A DNA stretch of 39,969 nucleotides from Opitutaceae bacterium (GCA_027488595.1 JAIYBI010000281.1:1-39969); one strand, 5' to 3'; positions 12,498-21,884 are shown, counted from the stretch's first letter. The notes: generated from the letters alone by a model not told the origin. Numbers and translations: made by a program.

Positions 12498-14006
12498 TCA
12501 GAGCCGCGTCGCCGCCGGGATCCCGTAGTGCTCCACCACGCGTTTGGTCGCGGCGTCGAGGGTCGCGGCGTCGAGAATCAGACGCTGCAGGCCGCGGCCC
12601 TTCATGAACTCGAAGCGATGCACGCCATCTTTCGGCGCGGCGAGTGCAGCATTCAAATCCGCCAGCGTGGCGACGGGTTGGCCGTTCACCTTGTCCAGCA
12701 CCAGCATGAACGCGTCCTGATAACCGAGGTTGATATCATCCGGCAGCACGCCGCTGAGCACGACGAGCGCCTTGCGGCCGTCAGGCGGCTCGGCGTATTG
12801 GTAATACTGAAGCCGGAAGGGCGAGTTTTTGCGCCAATCGTCGCCCCAGCCGCGCAGGAAGGTTTGCGAGAGCGGCTGGAAAATCAGGCCGCCCGCGACC
12901 ACATACGCCGGGGGCGCGTAAAACACTTCGCGCGGCACGGTGTCATTCGAAAACTCCGCTTTGGGAATCACGTAATCCAGCGTCATCTCCTTGCCGGCGC
13001 GCAGGATTTTAATCGGCAGTTTATCGCCGGCGAAGTGCGCGCGGGTGGCGAGGTTTTCCAACTGAAGGTGTTTGTAGTCGGGGTCCAGGTAATCGCCTTC
13101 GCTATCAATCGCGAAGCCTCCGATTTCGAGAAGAACATCGCCCGCCTGCGGTCCGGCCTCGCCCTTCGCCTTGCCGGGCTTATGCACCACCGCACCACGC
13201 GGCGCTCCACTCAGACCGAGGTCGGCAACAAGCGCCGGATTGCTGCCCGGTTGCCAGGTGAAATCAAAGTAGCCCAGCCCGGCGAAACCACCCGCGCGAT
13301 ACGCCGCCAGCACACGTTGAATGAACGATGCCGGCATCACGCCGCACAAGCGACTCGTGCCGTAGGTCGTCAAACCCGCCACCCGGCCATCGCGCTCCAC
13401 GATCTCCGCCCAGCCGAGTCGGCCGCCGATGTCGGTGCCGACCTCCATGATCATTTGCGGTGAGAAGCCCATCGCGCCCTCGGAAACGATGAAGCGACTG
13501 AAATCCGCGCGGCGGCTCTCCAGATTACCCTCGCGCCAGCGCACGAGGTTGAACTCCGGTCCCGCCGGCACCGTGGTCATTAGTTCGGCCGGCTTCAGCC
13601 CGGCCCAGAACTCCGGCGCTTCGGTCGTGAGCAGCGCGAGGTTGGACTGCGCGTCCCACCACTTCACGCGCGCATCATACCAGCGGCCGCGCCCTCCTTT
13701 TTGCAGACGCACCAGAGTGTGAGTCGGAAGGTATTGAGCGGTGGTGAGAACCTCATTCGCCGCCACAACGAGACCATGCTTGCGAACCGAGAGCGTGGGA
13801 TTGTTCCAGGGTTGGAAGGCATCGTGCGCCTTGAAGGTGATCTCAACGTTCACCAGGGAGCGCGTCCAATCCGGCGCGGTGCGGAGCATGGGCTGCGCCT
13901 GTGCCGCTGCCGGCACGAATGCGATGGCGAGTGCGAGCGCGATGAGGGCAAGCGACAGGGCGCGAGCGAGGGAGCTGAGGCCGGCGAGGGAGCGAAGGGT
14001 TTTCAT
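12498..14006 (-). CDS. trypsin-like/PDZ protease homolog with degenerate catalytic triad
   Basis: Same length and domain layout as the upstream protease; signal peptide MKTLRSLAGLSSLARALSLALIALALAIAFVPAAAQA; His, Asp and Ser motifs replaced. Confidence 0.7.
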   Translation of the reverse strand: MKTLRSLAGLSSLARALSLALIALALAIAFVPAAAQAQPMLRTAPDWTRSLVNVEITFKAHDAFQPWNNPTLSVRKHGLVVAANEVLTTAQYLPTHTLVRLQKGGRGRWYDARVKWWDAQSNLALLTTEAPEFWAGLKPAELMTTVPAGPEFNLVRWREGNLESRRADFSRFIVSEGAMGFSPQMIMEVGTDIGGRLGWAEIVERDGRVAGLTTYGTSRLCGVMPASFIQRVLAAYRAGGFAGLGYFDFTWQPGSNPALVADLGLSGAPRGAVVHKPGKAKGEAGPQAGDVLLEIGGFAIDSEGDYLDPDYKHLQLENLATRAHFAGDKLPIKILRAGKEMTLDYVIPKAEFSNDTVPREVFYAPPAYVVAGGLIFQPLSQTFLRGWGDDWRKNSPFRLQYYQYAEPPDGRKALVVLSGVLPDDINLGYQDAFMLVLDKVNGQPVATLADLNAALAAPKDGVHRFEFMKGRGLQRLILDAATLDAATKRVVEHYGIPAATRL

Positions 14007-15541
14007 AGGCGTTCGGCGGAAACGATGCCGTAGGTGCGGAGGATATCGGCGTTGGCTGCGGTGGCGGCGGCGCGGTCGAGGGCGTCGAGCACACCATATT
14101 TCGGGCCCCAAAACTCGAAGCGGTGGCGTTCGCCCTTGTGCTCCAGGAGGGCGCGCTTCACGTCCTCGAGGCAGGTGATGCGCACGCCGTTGATGCGGTT
14201 GACGAGGGCCTGGCCCCGCACGCCGAAGTCGGCATTCACCGGATGGGGCAGCACGCTGGAAAGCACCACGGGCTCGGTGCGCGCGGCGTCGGGGTTTTCG
14301 ACCGGGAGGTGGTGCAGCTCATAGGCGAGTTGAGCCAGCTCGTCGCTCATACCGCCGCGACCGCCGCCGCTGACGGAATCGAGGTAGTTTGCGCTGAGCG
14401 AGGTGAAGACCAGGCCTCCATAGATAAAGTAGCGCGGCGGCTCGTCGTATTGACGCCCGTTGAGGCGGTCGCCGTCGTAGGCCTCGAGGGGCAGATCAAC
14501 GCCGAGCGGCGCGCGGTCGCGCCAGATTTTTAGCCGGAGCGTCTGCCCGGCTTGTAGTTGCTGAAAAACTACCGTGGCGGCTACCCGGTTTCCCTTGTAG
14601 AGCACGAGACTGTCGCTCCCGACCACGAAGCCGTTGGCCTCGAGCAGCACATCATCCGGTTTTAGTACCTTCTCCGCCGGGCCGCCGGCGCGGAGGGAGT
14701 CTACCCGGGCGCCGCGCCCGTCGTCGGGCAATCCAAGGAGGCGGCGGTAGGCCGGATTTTGAAGGTCGTAAAAACTCAAGCCCGCCATCGGGAAGCCGTC
14801 ATAGCGGTTATCTTTAATGTCATCTAGAAAATGCCGGATCACCTCGGGCGGGATGAAGAAGCCCGCGTTTTGCAGACCGGGTATGCCCTGAAAGGCGACG
14901 CCAACCACTTTGTCGTCCTGGATGACCGGGCCGCCGCTGTTGCCGGGGTTGATCGCAGCGTCCGTCTGCACGGCCAGCAGGGCGCGATTACCGGGGTGCG
15001 CGTAGGGCTGCACTTCGATGCGTGAAACGACGCCGCGGGTGAATGACATCTGGTCGCCGCCGGCCGGGTAACCCGCCGTGACCACGGTCGAGCGGACTTC
15101 GGGCAGCTCGCCAAACTCCAGCGGTTTTACTTCGGCCAATTCCTTCGGATCAATGAGCTCGAGCAACGCGAGGTCGCAGTCGTGACCGGCGAACACCACC
15201 CGCGCCGGAAGCAGGCGGGGATCCTGGTAACGTCGCACCAGGATTTGCTTCGCCCACGCGATGACGTGTGCGTTGGTGAGAATGCGCCCGCCCTCGATCA
15301 CGAAGCCGGTGCCGCTCGAGCGCTGCACGGGCTGGAAACGCCACGGCGCGTCGTAGACCGGCACCTGGCTGGAGGTGAGAATCTGCACGACCGCCCGCTC
15401 CGCCACGAAAGCCTCGGCTCGCGAGGCCGACACCCCGGTGCCGCCGAAGGCTAGCGCCATCACCAGACCCGCCACCACGGCGCGGACAAAGCGCCAGCCA
15501 AGGTTGTCCCACCGCGCGAGCACCCCTTTTGAGTTTTGCAT
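14003..15541 (-). CDS. trypsin-like serine protease with PDZ domain (DegP/HtrA-like)
   Basis: ILTNAHV (His), CDLALLEL (Asp), AAINPGNSGGPVIQ (Ser); ATGA overlap with the next gene. Confidence 0.85.
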   Translation of the reverse strand: MQNSKGVLARWDNLGWRFVRAVVAGLVMALAFGGTGVSASRAEAFVAERAVVQILTSSQVPVYDAPWRFQPVQRSSGTGFVIEGGRILTNAHVIAWAKQILVRRYQDPRLLPARVVFAGHDCDLALLELIDPKELAEVKPLEFGELPEVRSTVVTAGYPAGGDQMSFTRGVVSRIEVQPYAHPGNRALLAVQTDAAINPGNSGGPVIQDDKVVGVAFQGIPGLQNAGFFIPPEVIRHFLDDIKDNRYDGFPMAGLSFYDLQNPAYRRLLGLPDDGRGARVDSLRAGGPAEKVLKPDDVLLEANGFVVGSDSLVLYKGNRVAATVVFQQLQAGQTLRLKIWRDRAPLGVDLPLEAYDGDRLNGRQYDEPPRYFIYGGLVFTSLSANYLDSVSGGGRGGMSDELAQLAYELHHLPVENPDAARTEPVVLSSVLPHPVNADFGVRGQALVNRINGVRITCLEDVKRALLEHKGERHRFEFWGPKYGVLDALDRAAATAANADILRTYGIVSAERL

Positions 15542-15601
15542 TCCGTCATGTTGCAACCCACCCGCCCCCGCACTGCAACGCCCGACGCTAGCCGTCCGAA
15601 T

Positions 15602-15640
15602 AAAAAACAAGACGGGGCCGCCCGTTAGGACGACCCCGTC
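15602..15640 (-). terminator. Rho-independent terminator of the candidate ncRNA
   Basis: Minus strand GACGGGGTCG...CGGCCCCGTC (10 bp with one U-G) followed by TTGTTTTTTATT. Confidence 0.75.
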
Positions 15641-15805
15641 AGGTCCAGCTTCAACTAACACTCCTGAAGTTCGCGGCTTCAGGAATTGGATGCGGGCACA
15701 GGAGTGCCGGCGAAAGAACAGAAAGTGAGCCTCGGGTTTGCCGCCGGCGCCGGCGTTTTACCGTCGGCAGACCATCAACCAACCCAAGGGGTATGAAGCT
15801 GGGAC
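15603..15805 (-). ncRNA. candidate structured ncRNA (6S-like topology, family unassigned)
   Basis: Closing helix GTCCCAGCTTCA/TGAAGCTGGAC (11 bp, one bulge), helix GGGTTGG/CCAATTC, hairpin TCCTGAAG-ccgcgaa-CTTCAGGA, then terminator; no convincing ORF. Confidence 0.5.
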
Positions 15806-15939
15806 GCCACCCGCATGAAAAGGTTCCCGTTTTTTTAATCCGAATCCACCGGGCATTTTTGTCCGCCAACGACACCCAAGTAATTCACTATCGAAACCCG
15901 CCCCACTTTCCGTCTGTGTCGTTTCCCCGCCTCCTCCCG

Positions 15940-17157
15940 ATGCCCTCCCAGTCCCCCGACTCCGCCGCCCGCCCCGCCACCGCTCCGCGCCACCAGGATC
16001 TGGAGATCAAAGACGCGCAGGTGATTTTCGGCGCCGTCTGGCGCGACCTGGAGTCCACCTTCGGACGCGACCAGCTTCGTTTCCCCAAGGAAATCATCCT
16101 GCTCGGCGGCGCCCCTGGCTCCGGCAAGGGCACCAACACCGCCTTCATTCTCAAAGCCCGCGGCCTCACCTGCGAACCCATAGTCGTGAGCTCGCTGCTC
16201 GACTCGCCGGAGGCCCGCCGCCTGAAGGATGCCGGCCACATGGTAGGCGACCGCCAGGTCATCGGCATCCTTTTTGCCCGCCTCATCCGGCCGGAATACC
16301 GCGACGGCGTCATCCTCGACGGCTTCCCCCGCACCCAGGTGCAGGTCGAGTGCCTCAAGCTCCTGGTGGACCGGATGCACGCCCTGCGCCGCGAATTTTA
16401 TCCTACGCCGCTGCGCGCCCACTTTCGCCACCCGACCGTGCACATCATGGCGCTTTTCGTGGACGAAAAAACGTCCGTCGAGCGCCAGCTCAAACGCGGT
16501 CTCGAGATACGCAACTACAACGAAGAGGTCCGCCGCACCGGCATTGGTGAACTCCAGGAAGAGCGCGCCACCGACTACGACCTTGAACTAGCCAAGCGCC
16601 GCTACCGCGTTTTCAAGGAGCAGACGTGGGACGCCCTTCAGTCTCTCCGCGAGATCTACCACTACCACCTCGTCAACGCCCAGGGCTCCCTCGAAGAGGT
16701 CGAGCAAAACATCCTCCGCGAGCTCCAATACCAGAGCTCGCTCGAACTCGACCCCCGCACCCACGAGCGCCTGCGCGCCATCCCGGTCGCGAACGACATC
16801 ATCGTGCACGCCCGCCAGGAACTGGTGAAGCGTCTCGACGCCTATGACTACGAGCACCCCGAGCTCCTCACCCGGGTCGTGGAGTTCATCGAGCGCAAGA
16901 TCATGCCCATCATCCTGCGGCACGCGATTTCGGGGGTCGCGCTGGTGAACACCGAAGACACGTTGCTCGATGATCCGGTCGCACTGGCCATGCTCATTGA
17001 TATCTTCAGCGAGCGCGGCTTCCACGCCACCGTGGACATTCACCGTATCGAGATTCCAGATACATTTGATTCCGCCACCGGCAGGATCACCTGCCGCGTA
17101 AAAAAGGTTTTCCGGATCCAAATCCGGTTCCAAGGCTCCGAAATCCGCCGCGGTTAA
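15940..17157 (+). CDS. adenylate kinase-like nucleoside monophosphate kinase with long C-terminal extension
   Basis: EIILLGGAPGSGKGTNTAFI P-loop and DGVILDGFPRTQVQ. Confidence 0.85.
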   Translation: MPSQSPDSAARPATAPRHQDLEIKDAQVIFGAVWRDLESTFGRDQLRFPKEIILLGGAPGSGKGTNTAFILKARGLTCEPIVVSSLLDSPEARRLKDAGHMVGDRQVIGILFARLIRPEYRDGVILDGFPRTQVQVECLKLLVDRMHALRREFYPTPLRAHFRHPTVHIMALFVDEKTSVERQLKRGLEIRNYNEEVRRTGIGELQEERATDYDLELAKRRYRVFKEQTWDALQSLREIYHYHLVNAQGSLEEVEQNILRELQYQSSLELDPRTHERLRAIPVANDIIVHARQELVKRLDAYDYEHPELLTRVVEFIERKIMPIILRHAISGVALVNTEDTLLDDPVALAMLIDIFSERGFHATVDIHRIEIPDTFDSATGRITCRVKKVFRIQIRFQGSEIRRG

Positions 17158-17177
17158 GACCGGCGGCGGCGTGAGGC

Positions 17178-17747
17178 TCAGTGCTTGCAGCCGCAGTCGG
17201 GCTTGCCGCAATCGCCGCCTTCCTTCGCAGACCCGTGGTCGTGCTCGGCGCCGCCGGACCCGCACTCGCCCGAGCCCCCGCAACACCCGCCCGCGCCGTG
17301 GGCGTGCCCGTGCTCACATTCCTTCTCGGTCGCCGCGCGAACCGCGACGACCTCGACCTCAAACTCTAGGTCCACCCCGGCCAGAGGGTGGTTGGCATCA
17401 AGCAGCAACTCGTCGCCCTCCACCCCACGCACCGTCACGATCGGCGCAAAGGCATCCGTCCCGGCGCGAAACTGGTCGCCCGGTTTGATATCGCCTTCCA
17501 CCGGCAGCAGCGCTTTCAGCACGCGTTGCACTTGAGATTCGTCGCGCTCGCCGTAGGCCTTGGCGGCTGGCACCCCGACCTTGGCTTTCACACCAACCGC
17601 CAGCCCGCGCAGGCCCTCCTCGAGGCCCTCCACAATCTGGCTGGCCCCTTCGAGGAAACTCACCGGCTCGCCGCCGATCGAGGCGTCCAACACCTGCCCG
17701 GCGGTATCCCTTAACGTGTAGTGAAACGTGACGACATTGCGGCTCAT
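17178..17747 (-). CDS. slyD: FKBP-type peptidyl-prolyl isomerase, SlyD-like with Cys/His-rich tail
   Basis: VTFHYTLRDTAGQVLDAS...DANHPLAGVDLEFEVEVVAV and HGHAHGAGGCCGG...CGCKH tail. Confidence 0.88.
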   Translation of the reverse strand: MSRNVVTFHYTLRDTAGQVLDASIGGEPVSFLEGASQIVEGLEEGLRGLAVGVKAKVGVPAAKAYGERDESQVQRVLKALLPVEGDIKPGDQFRAGTDAFAPIVTVRGVEGDELLLDANHPLAGVDLEFEVEVVAVRAATEKECEHGHAHGAGGCCGGSGECGSGGAEHDHGSAKEGGDCGKPDCGCKH

Positions 17748-17776
17748 AGGCCCGCCAGTGCAGCACACCCGCCCTC

Positions 17777-18205
17777 TCACGCCAAGCGCCTACTCCCCCG
17801 CCGCATCGCCGCCCACTCCACGAGGATCGGGGCATCCGCAGCCGGCATCGGCAGGCTCGCCATCTCCTCCGCCGTTACCCAGCGCAGGGCCTGATGCTCG
17901 CGACTCTCCGGCGTCGCACCGCCCGCCACCAAGCGCGCCACGAACGGGCGCAACTCGATAGTCACTTCGGCATATTCGTGACGCACCGCCGCCAACGCCG
18001 CGCCCACCTCAATCTCGCAGCCAAGCTCTTCCGCGATCTCCCGCCTCAACGCCGTCTCCGCCTTCTCGCCGGTCTCGATTTTGCCGCCGGGAAACTCCCA
18101 CAATCCACCGAGGTGTTTGTGCGCCGGGCGTTGAGCCACCAGCACGCGTCCCGCCGCGTCTTCGATCAACGCGCAGACCACGGGCACCGTTCGACTCGTA
18201 TTCAT
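17777..18205 (-). CDS. mutT: NUDIX hydrolase, MutT-like
   Basis: Nudix box GGKIETGEKAETALRREIAEELG. Confidence 0.88.
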   Translation of the reverse strand: MNTSRTVPVVCALIEDAAGRVLVAQRPAHKHLGGLWEFPGGKIETGEKAETALRREIAEELGCEIEVGAALAAVRHEYAEVTIELRPFVARLVAGGATPESREHQALRWVTAEEMASLPMPAADAPILVEWAAMRRGSRRLA

Positions 18206-18317
18206 GGCGGAGCGCTACGCCAATAAGCCGACCTTACCAACCGTAAAAGACACGCGACGCGCAGCCCGCGCCAACCTCTGCGCAGCAAGGTCTCCAGATT
18301 TTCGTTACGCTCACACC

Positions 18318-18896
18318 ATGCAGGACCCCTTGATCACCTTCCAAAAATGGCTCGCCGACGCCGCCCGCCACGGCGTGCAGGAACCCGGCGCGATGGCGCT
18401 GGCAACGGTTGACCCCGAGGGCCGGCCGGAGGTGCGCATGGTTTTACTCAAGCACGCCGACGAACACGGTTTCGTATTCTACACCAACCTCGAAAGCCCC
18501 AAGGCCGTCGCCCTCCGCGCCCACCCGCGCGCGGAGCTTTGCTTTTACTGGAACCCTCCCGGCCGTCAGGTGCGCGTCGCCGGCGCGGTTCAACCCGTCA
18601 CCGACGCCGAGGCGGATGCCTACTTCGACTCGCGTCCCTACCTGAGCCGCATCGGCGCCTGGGCCTCCAAGCAATCGAAACCTCTGCGCGGCACCGAACT
18701 CGAGCGCACCGTCGCCGCCACCATGCTGCGCCACCCGCGCGGGCGCGTGCCCCGCCCGCCACATTGGTCAGGCTTTCGCGTCGTGCCCGATCGCATGGAA
18801 CTCTGGTCGGAAAAACCTTTCCGCATGCACGACCGCGAGTTGTTCACCCGCCCCGCCGTGGATGCCCCGTGGACCCGCACGATGCTCCAGCCGTGA
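18318..18896 (+). CDS. pdxH: pyridoxamine 5'-phosphate oxidase
   Basis: RMVLLKHADEHGFVFYTNLESPKA...WSGFRVVPDRMELWS...LFTRP. Confidence 0.93.
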   Translation: MQDPLITFQKWLADAARHGVQEPGAMALATVDPEGRPEVRMVLLKHADEHGFVFYTNLESPKAVALRAHPRAELCFYWNPPGRQVRVAGAVQPVTDAEADAYFDSRPYLSRIGAWASKQSKPLRGTELERTVAATMLRHPRGRVPRPPHWSGFRVVPDRMELWSEKPFRMHDRELFTRPAVDAPWTRTMLQP

Positions 18897-18903
18897 GCAG
18901 CAT

Positions 18904-18926
18904 AGTGTAACCAATTTGGTTACACT
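18904..18926. repeat. 23-bp perfect palindrome AGTGTAACCAATTTGGTTACACT
   Basis: 11-bp arms around 1 bp, between convergent genes. Confidence 0.85.
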
Positions 18927-18965
18927 TTGCCGGCGAGTTGGTGGAGGTCGCGGCGAACAGTCGTT

Positions 18966-19433
18966 TCACACCACCGGCTTGCGGCGGTAGAAAAGCAGCC
19001 CGGGCAAAGCCAGGCCAACCGCCAGTGCGGCGATGATGAAAAACGCCTTCAGCCCGTTGTCCATCGCGGTGCGCAGCAGCGCCTCGGAGTAGCCTTTTCG
19101 CTCAATCTCCACCAGCGCGAGCAGCGCGGTAAACGCATACACGCCGGGCACCATCGGGATCATCGCGGCCACCGTGAACACCTTCGGGTGCGCCCGCCAT
19201 TTCTGCGCCCAATAAACGCCGATCAAGCTCACCACGCCGGCGGCGATGAGCGTCGCCAGTTCGATCGGCAGCGGCGCTATCTTGTAGAGGGTGAAGCGCA
19301 GAGCGTGGCCGATCGCGCCAGCCAGCGCACAATATCTCAACGCCGGTTTCGGCACATTGAAAATCATCGCAAAGCCCACCGCCGGCACCGCCGCCAGGCC
19401 GAAGTCTTGCAGAAGCAGAAGGAGCGTGTTCAT
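18966..19433 (-). CDS. threonine/serine exporter, YjjB/ThrE C-terminal (DUF3815-like) subunit
   Basis: Multi-TM protein MNTLLLLLQDFGLAAVPAVGFAMIFNVPKPALRYCALAGAIGHALR; ATGA overlap with the upstream gene. Confidence 0.75.
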   Translation of the reverse strand: MNTLLLLLQDFGLAAVPAVGFAMIFNVPKPALRYCALAGAIGHALRFTLYKIAPLPIELATLIAAGVVSLIGVYWAQKWRAHPKVFTVAAMIPMVPGVYAFTALLALVEIERKGYSEALLRTAMDNGLKAFFIIAALAVGLALPGLLFYRRKPVV

Positions 19434-20236
19434 AGCCAGGTCCAGGTGTTCCAAACCGTCATGGCCAACACGATGCCGGCGCAGCAGGCGAGCAGTAGCA
19501 GCACGGCCATGACGCCTCGCGAGATCCCCGTGTTGATGTAGCCTTTGACCATGTCGGACACCGCATTGATGAACGGAAAGCCCGGCACAAAGAGCAGCAC
19601 GCAGGCCGACATCGCGATCTTCGGGCTGTCCACCCAGCCGTGGATCACCCCTTGCGCCGCGATCGAGGTGGCGATGAACGCCGTCACCGCGAAGTTGACC
19701 AGCGGGTTGAAATGCAGCGAGGCCAGCCATTGCCGCGCCTGCATGGCCACCGCGCTCGCCACAAAGGTCAGCACAAAGGTCCACACGTCCGCCTCGGCAC
19801 CGCGCGCGATCAAGCCGAGCCGCGCGAAAGCGGCGCACGAGAGCCCCACCATCACCGACACCTGCCAGCGCGGGTAGCGAAATGGCTTAATCTCGTCGAG
19901 ACGGCGGGCCACACCGGCCGCGTCGAGCTGTTTTTCCTCAGCCAGCAACATTGTGCGCTGCACCTCGGTGACCGCGTGCATATTGATGCCGCGATCGAGA
20001 TTCCGGCGCGCCGTGGTGTGGCACACGCCGTCCCGAATCGTGGTGAGCGTGATACCGTTGGCCAGCAGCACGAGCTCCACCGCCTCCATGCCGAGCGCCA
20101 GCCCCAGGCGGCGCACCACCGACTCCACCAGCGCGCTCTCCGCTCCGTGTTGAAGCAACATCAGCCCGGCCTGCGCGCACAATCGCGTGATCTCGCGCTG
20201 GTCGTCCGCCACCCCGGTGATCTGCGGCACGCTCAT
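19430..20236 (-). CDS. threonine/serine exporter, YjjP/DUF1212-like subunit
   Basis: LCAQAGLMLLQHGAESALVESVVRRLGLALG...LLFVPGFPFINAVSDMVKGYINTGISR. Confidence 0.82.
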   Translation of the reverse strand: MSVPQITGVADDQREITRLCAQAGLMLLQHGAESALVESVVRRLGLALGMEAVELVLLANGITLTTIRDGVCHTTARRNLDRGINMHAVTEVQRTMLLAEEKQLDAAGVARRLDEIKPFRYPRWQVSVMVGLSCAAFARLGLIARGAEADVWTFVLTFVASAVAMQARQWLASLHFNPLVNFAVTAFIATSIAAQGVIHGWVDSPKIAMSACVLLFVPGFPFINAVSDMVKGYINTGISRGVMAVLLLLACCAGIVLAMTVWNTWTWL

Positions 20237-20483
20237 GCGCAGCCCTCCTGCGGGCAACGGGCCGGACGGCGGATTAACAACGAAATCATGATCGCGAGCA
20301 TAGCAGATCGAGAGCCCGCAGCATCGGCGTTTTTTGGTCAACGACACTCCGATTTTTATGCGCGGCACCCTTCCCTTCCCGAACTCCGGCCCCGTTTTGA
20401 CACCGGACGATTTAAGCCCCGCTGCACGTTTAGTCTTCAACTTGGCCTGCTCCCGCCCCCAGCTTGCGGACGTGCCCGAATCC

Positions 20484-21806
20484 ATGCGCATCCTGATCGT
20501 CGGCGGTGGCGCCGCCGGCTTCTTCGCCGCCATCGCAGCCGCCGAGGCGGCTCCCGAGGCTCGCGTATGCCTTTACGAAGCGACCGCCCACCCGCTCGCG
20601 AAGGTCCGCATCTCCGGCGGGGGACGTTGCAACGTCACCCACGCCTGCCCCGAGCCGCGCGAACTGGTGAAACGCTACCCGCGCGGCAGTCGCGAGCTGC
20701 TCGGCCCCTTCACCCGCTTCGGCCCGCGCGACACCATTGCCTGGTTTGCCGACCGCGGCGTCACCCTCAAGACCGAGGACGACGGCCGCATGTTTCCCGA
20801 GACCGATGACTCCGCCACCATCGTCGAGTGCCTGCGTCGCGCCGCCGAAGAAGCAGGCGTGAAAGTCTTCACCAGCATGGGCGTGCGCGGACTCACCGCC
20901 GCAAATCCATCTTGTCAATCATCGATTGACAAGATGCCGAACGCGATTGCCAGCAGTGCTTCCGACGAAAAGACGGTTGGCGAGGGCTCCCCGTGCGTTG
21001 GCTTCGATGTCACTTTCACCGACGACTCCGTCTCGCGCTTCGACCGCGTGCTGCTCGCCACCGGCGGCAACAAATCCTCCATCGGCCTCACCATCGCCGA
21101 GGCCTTCGGCCACGGGATCGAGCCACCGGTCGCATCACTGTTCACCTTCCACATTGACGATCCCCGCCTGCGCGGCCTCGAGGGCGTTGCCGTGCCCGGC
21201 GCCGCCACCAGCGTGCCCGGCACCAAGCTCTCCGAAGCCGGCCCGCTGCTCGTCACCCACTGGGGCCTCAGCGGACCGGCCATCCTCAAACTCTCCGCCT
21301 GGGGCGCGCGCGAGCTCGCCGCTCGTGACTACCGTTTCCCGCTGCGCATCTCCTGGACCGGCGGCACCCAGACCGAGGCCTTCGACGCGCTCACCTACTG
21401 GCGCAACGCCCACCCGCGCAAACAACTCGTCAACACCAACCCCTTCGTCATGCCCTCCCGCCTCTGGGAGCGCTTCATCGCCGCCGTGCCCGGCCTCAAA
21501 CCCGATTCGCAGTGGGCCGGCATCTCCAAGGAAAACCTCCAAAAACTCGCCGCCCAATGCGCCGCCGCCGACTTCACCGTCGAGGGCAAGAGCCTCAATA
21601 AGGACGAATTCGTGACCTGCGGCGGCGTGCGCCTGCGCGAAGTGGACTTCAAAACCATGGAAAGCCGCCTCCAGCCCGGGCTCTACTTCGCCGGCGAACT
21701 GCTCGATATTGATGGCATCACCGGCGGCTTCAACTTCCAGGCCGCCTGGACAACAGGCTGGCTCGCCGGCCAGGCCCTCGCCGCCGCCGCCAACGCGCCC
21801 CGCTGA
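20484..21806 (+). CDS. BaiN/HI0933-like NAD(P)/FAD-dependent oxidoreductase
   Basis: MRILIVGGGAAGFFAAIAAA, KVRISGGGRCNVTH, LLVTHWGLSGPAILKLSAW, GELLDIDGITGGFNFQAAWTTGWLAG. Confidence 0.9.
   Translation: MRILIVGGGAAGFFAAIAAAEAAPEARVCLYEATAHPLAKVRISGGGRCNVTHACPEPRELVKRYPRGSRELLGPFTRFGPRDTIAWFADRGVTLKTEDDGRMFPETDDSATIVECLRRAAEEAGVKVFTSMGVRGLTAANPSCQSSIDKMPNAIASSASDEKTVGEGSPCVGFDVTFTDDSVSRFDRVLLATGGNKSSIGLTIAEAFGHGIEPPVASLFTFHIDDPRLRGLEGVAVPGAATSVPGTKLSEAGPLLVTHWGLSGPAILKLSAWGARELAARDYRFPLRISWTGGTQTEAFDALTYWRNAHPRKQLVNTNPFVMPSRLWERFIAAVPGLKPDSQWAGISKENLQKLAAQCAAADFTVEGKSLNKDEFVTCGGVRLREVDFKTMESRLQPGLYFAGELLDIDGITGGFNFQAAWTTGWLAGQALAAAANAPR
20908..20936. repeat. 29-bp palindrome inside CDS
   Basis: CATCTTGTCAATC-ATC-GATTGACAAGATG, 13-bp perfect arms. 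Confidence 0.95.
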
Positions 21807-21884
21807 ACAGCCTTGCCCGGCGGCCCGCTCCCGCCCCGGCCAAACCGTGCGCAGCATTTGACCGACAACGACCCGAGTGCTTGG

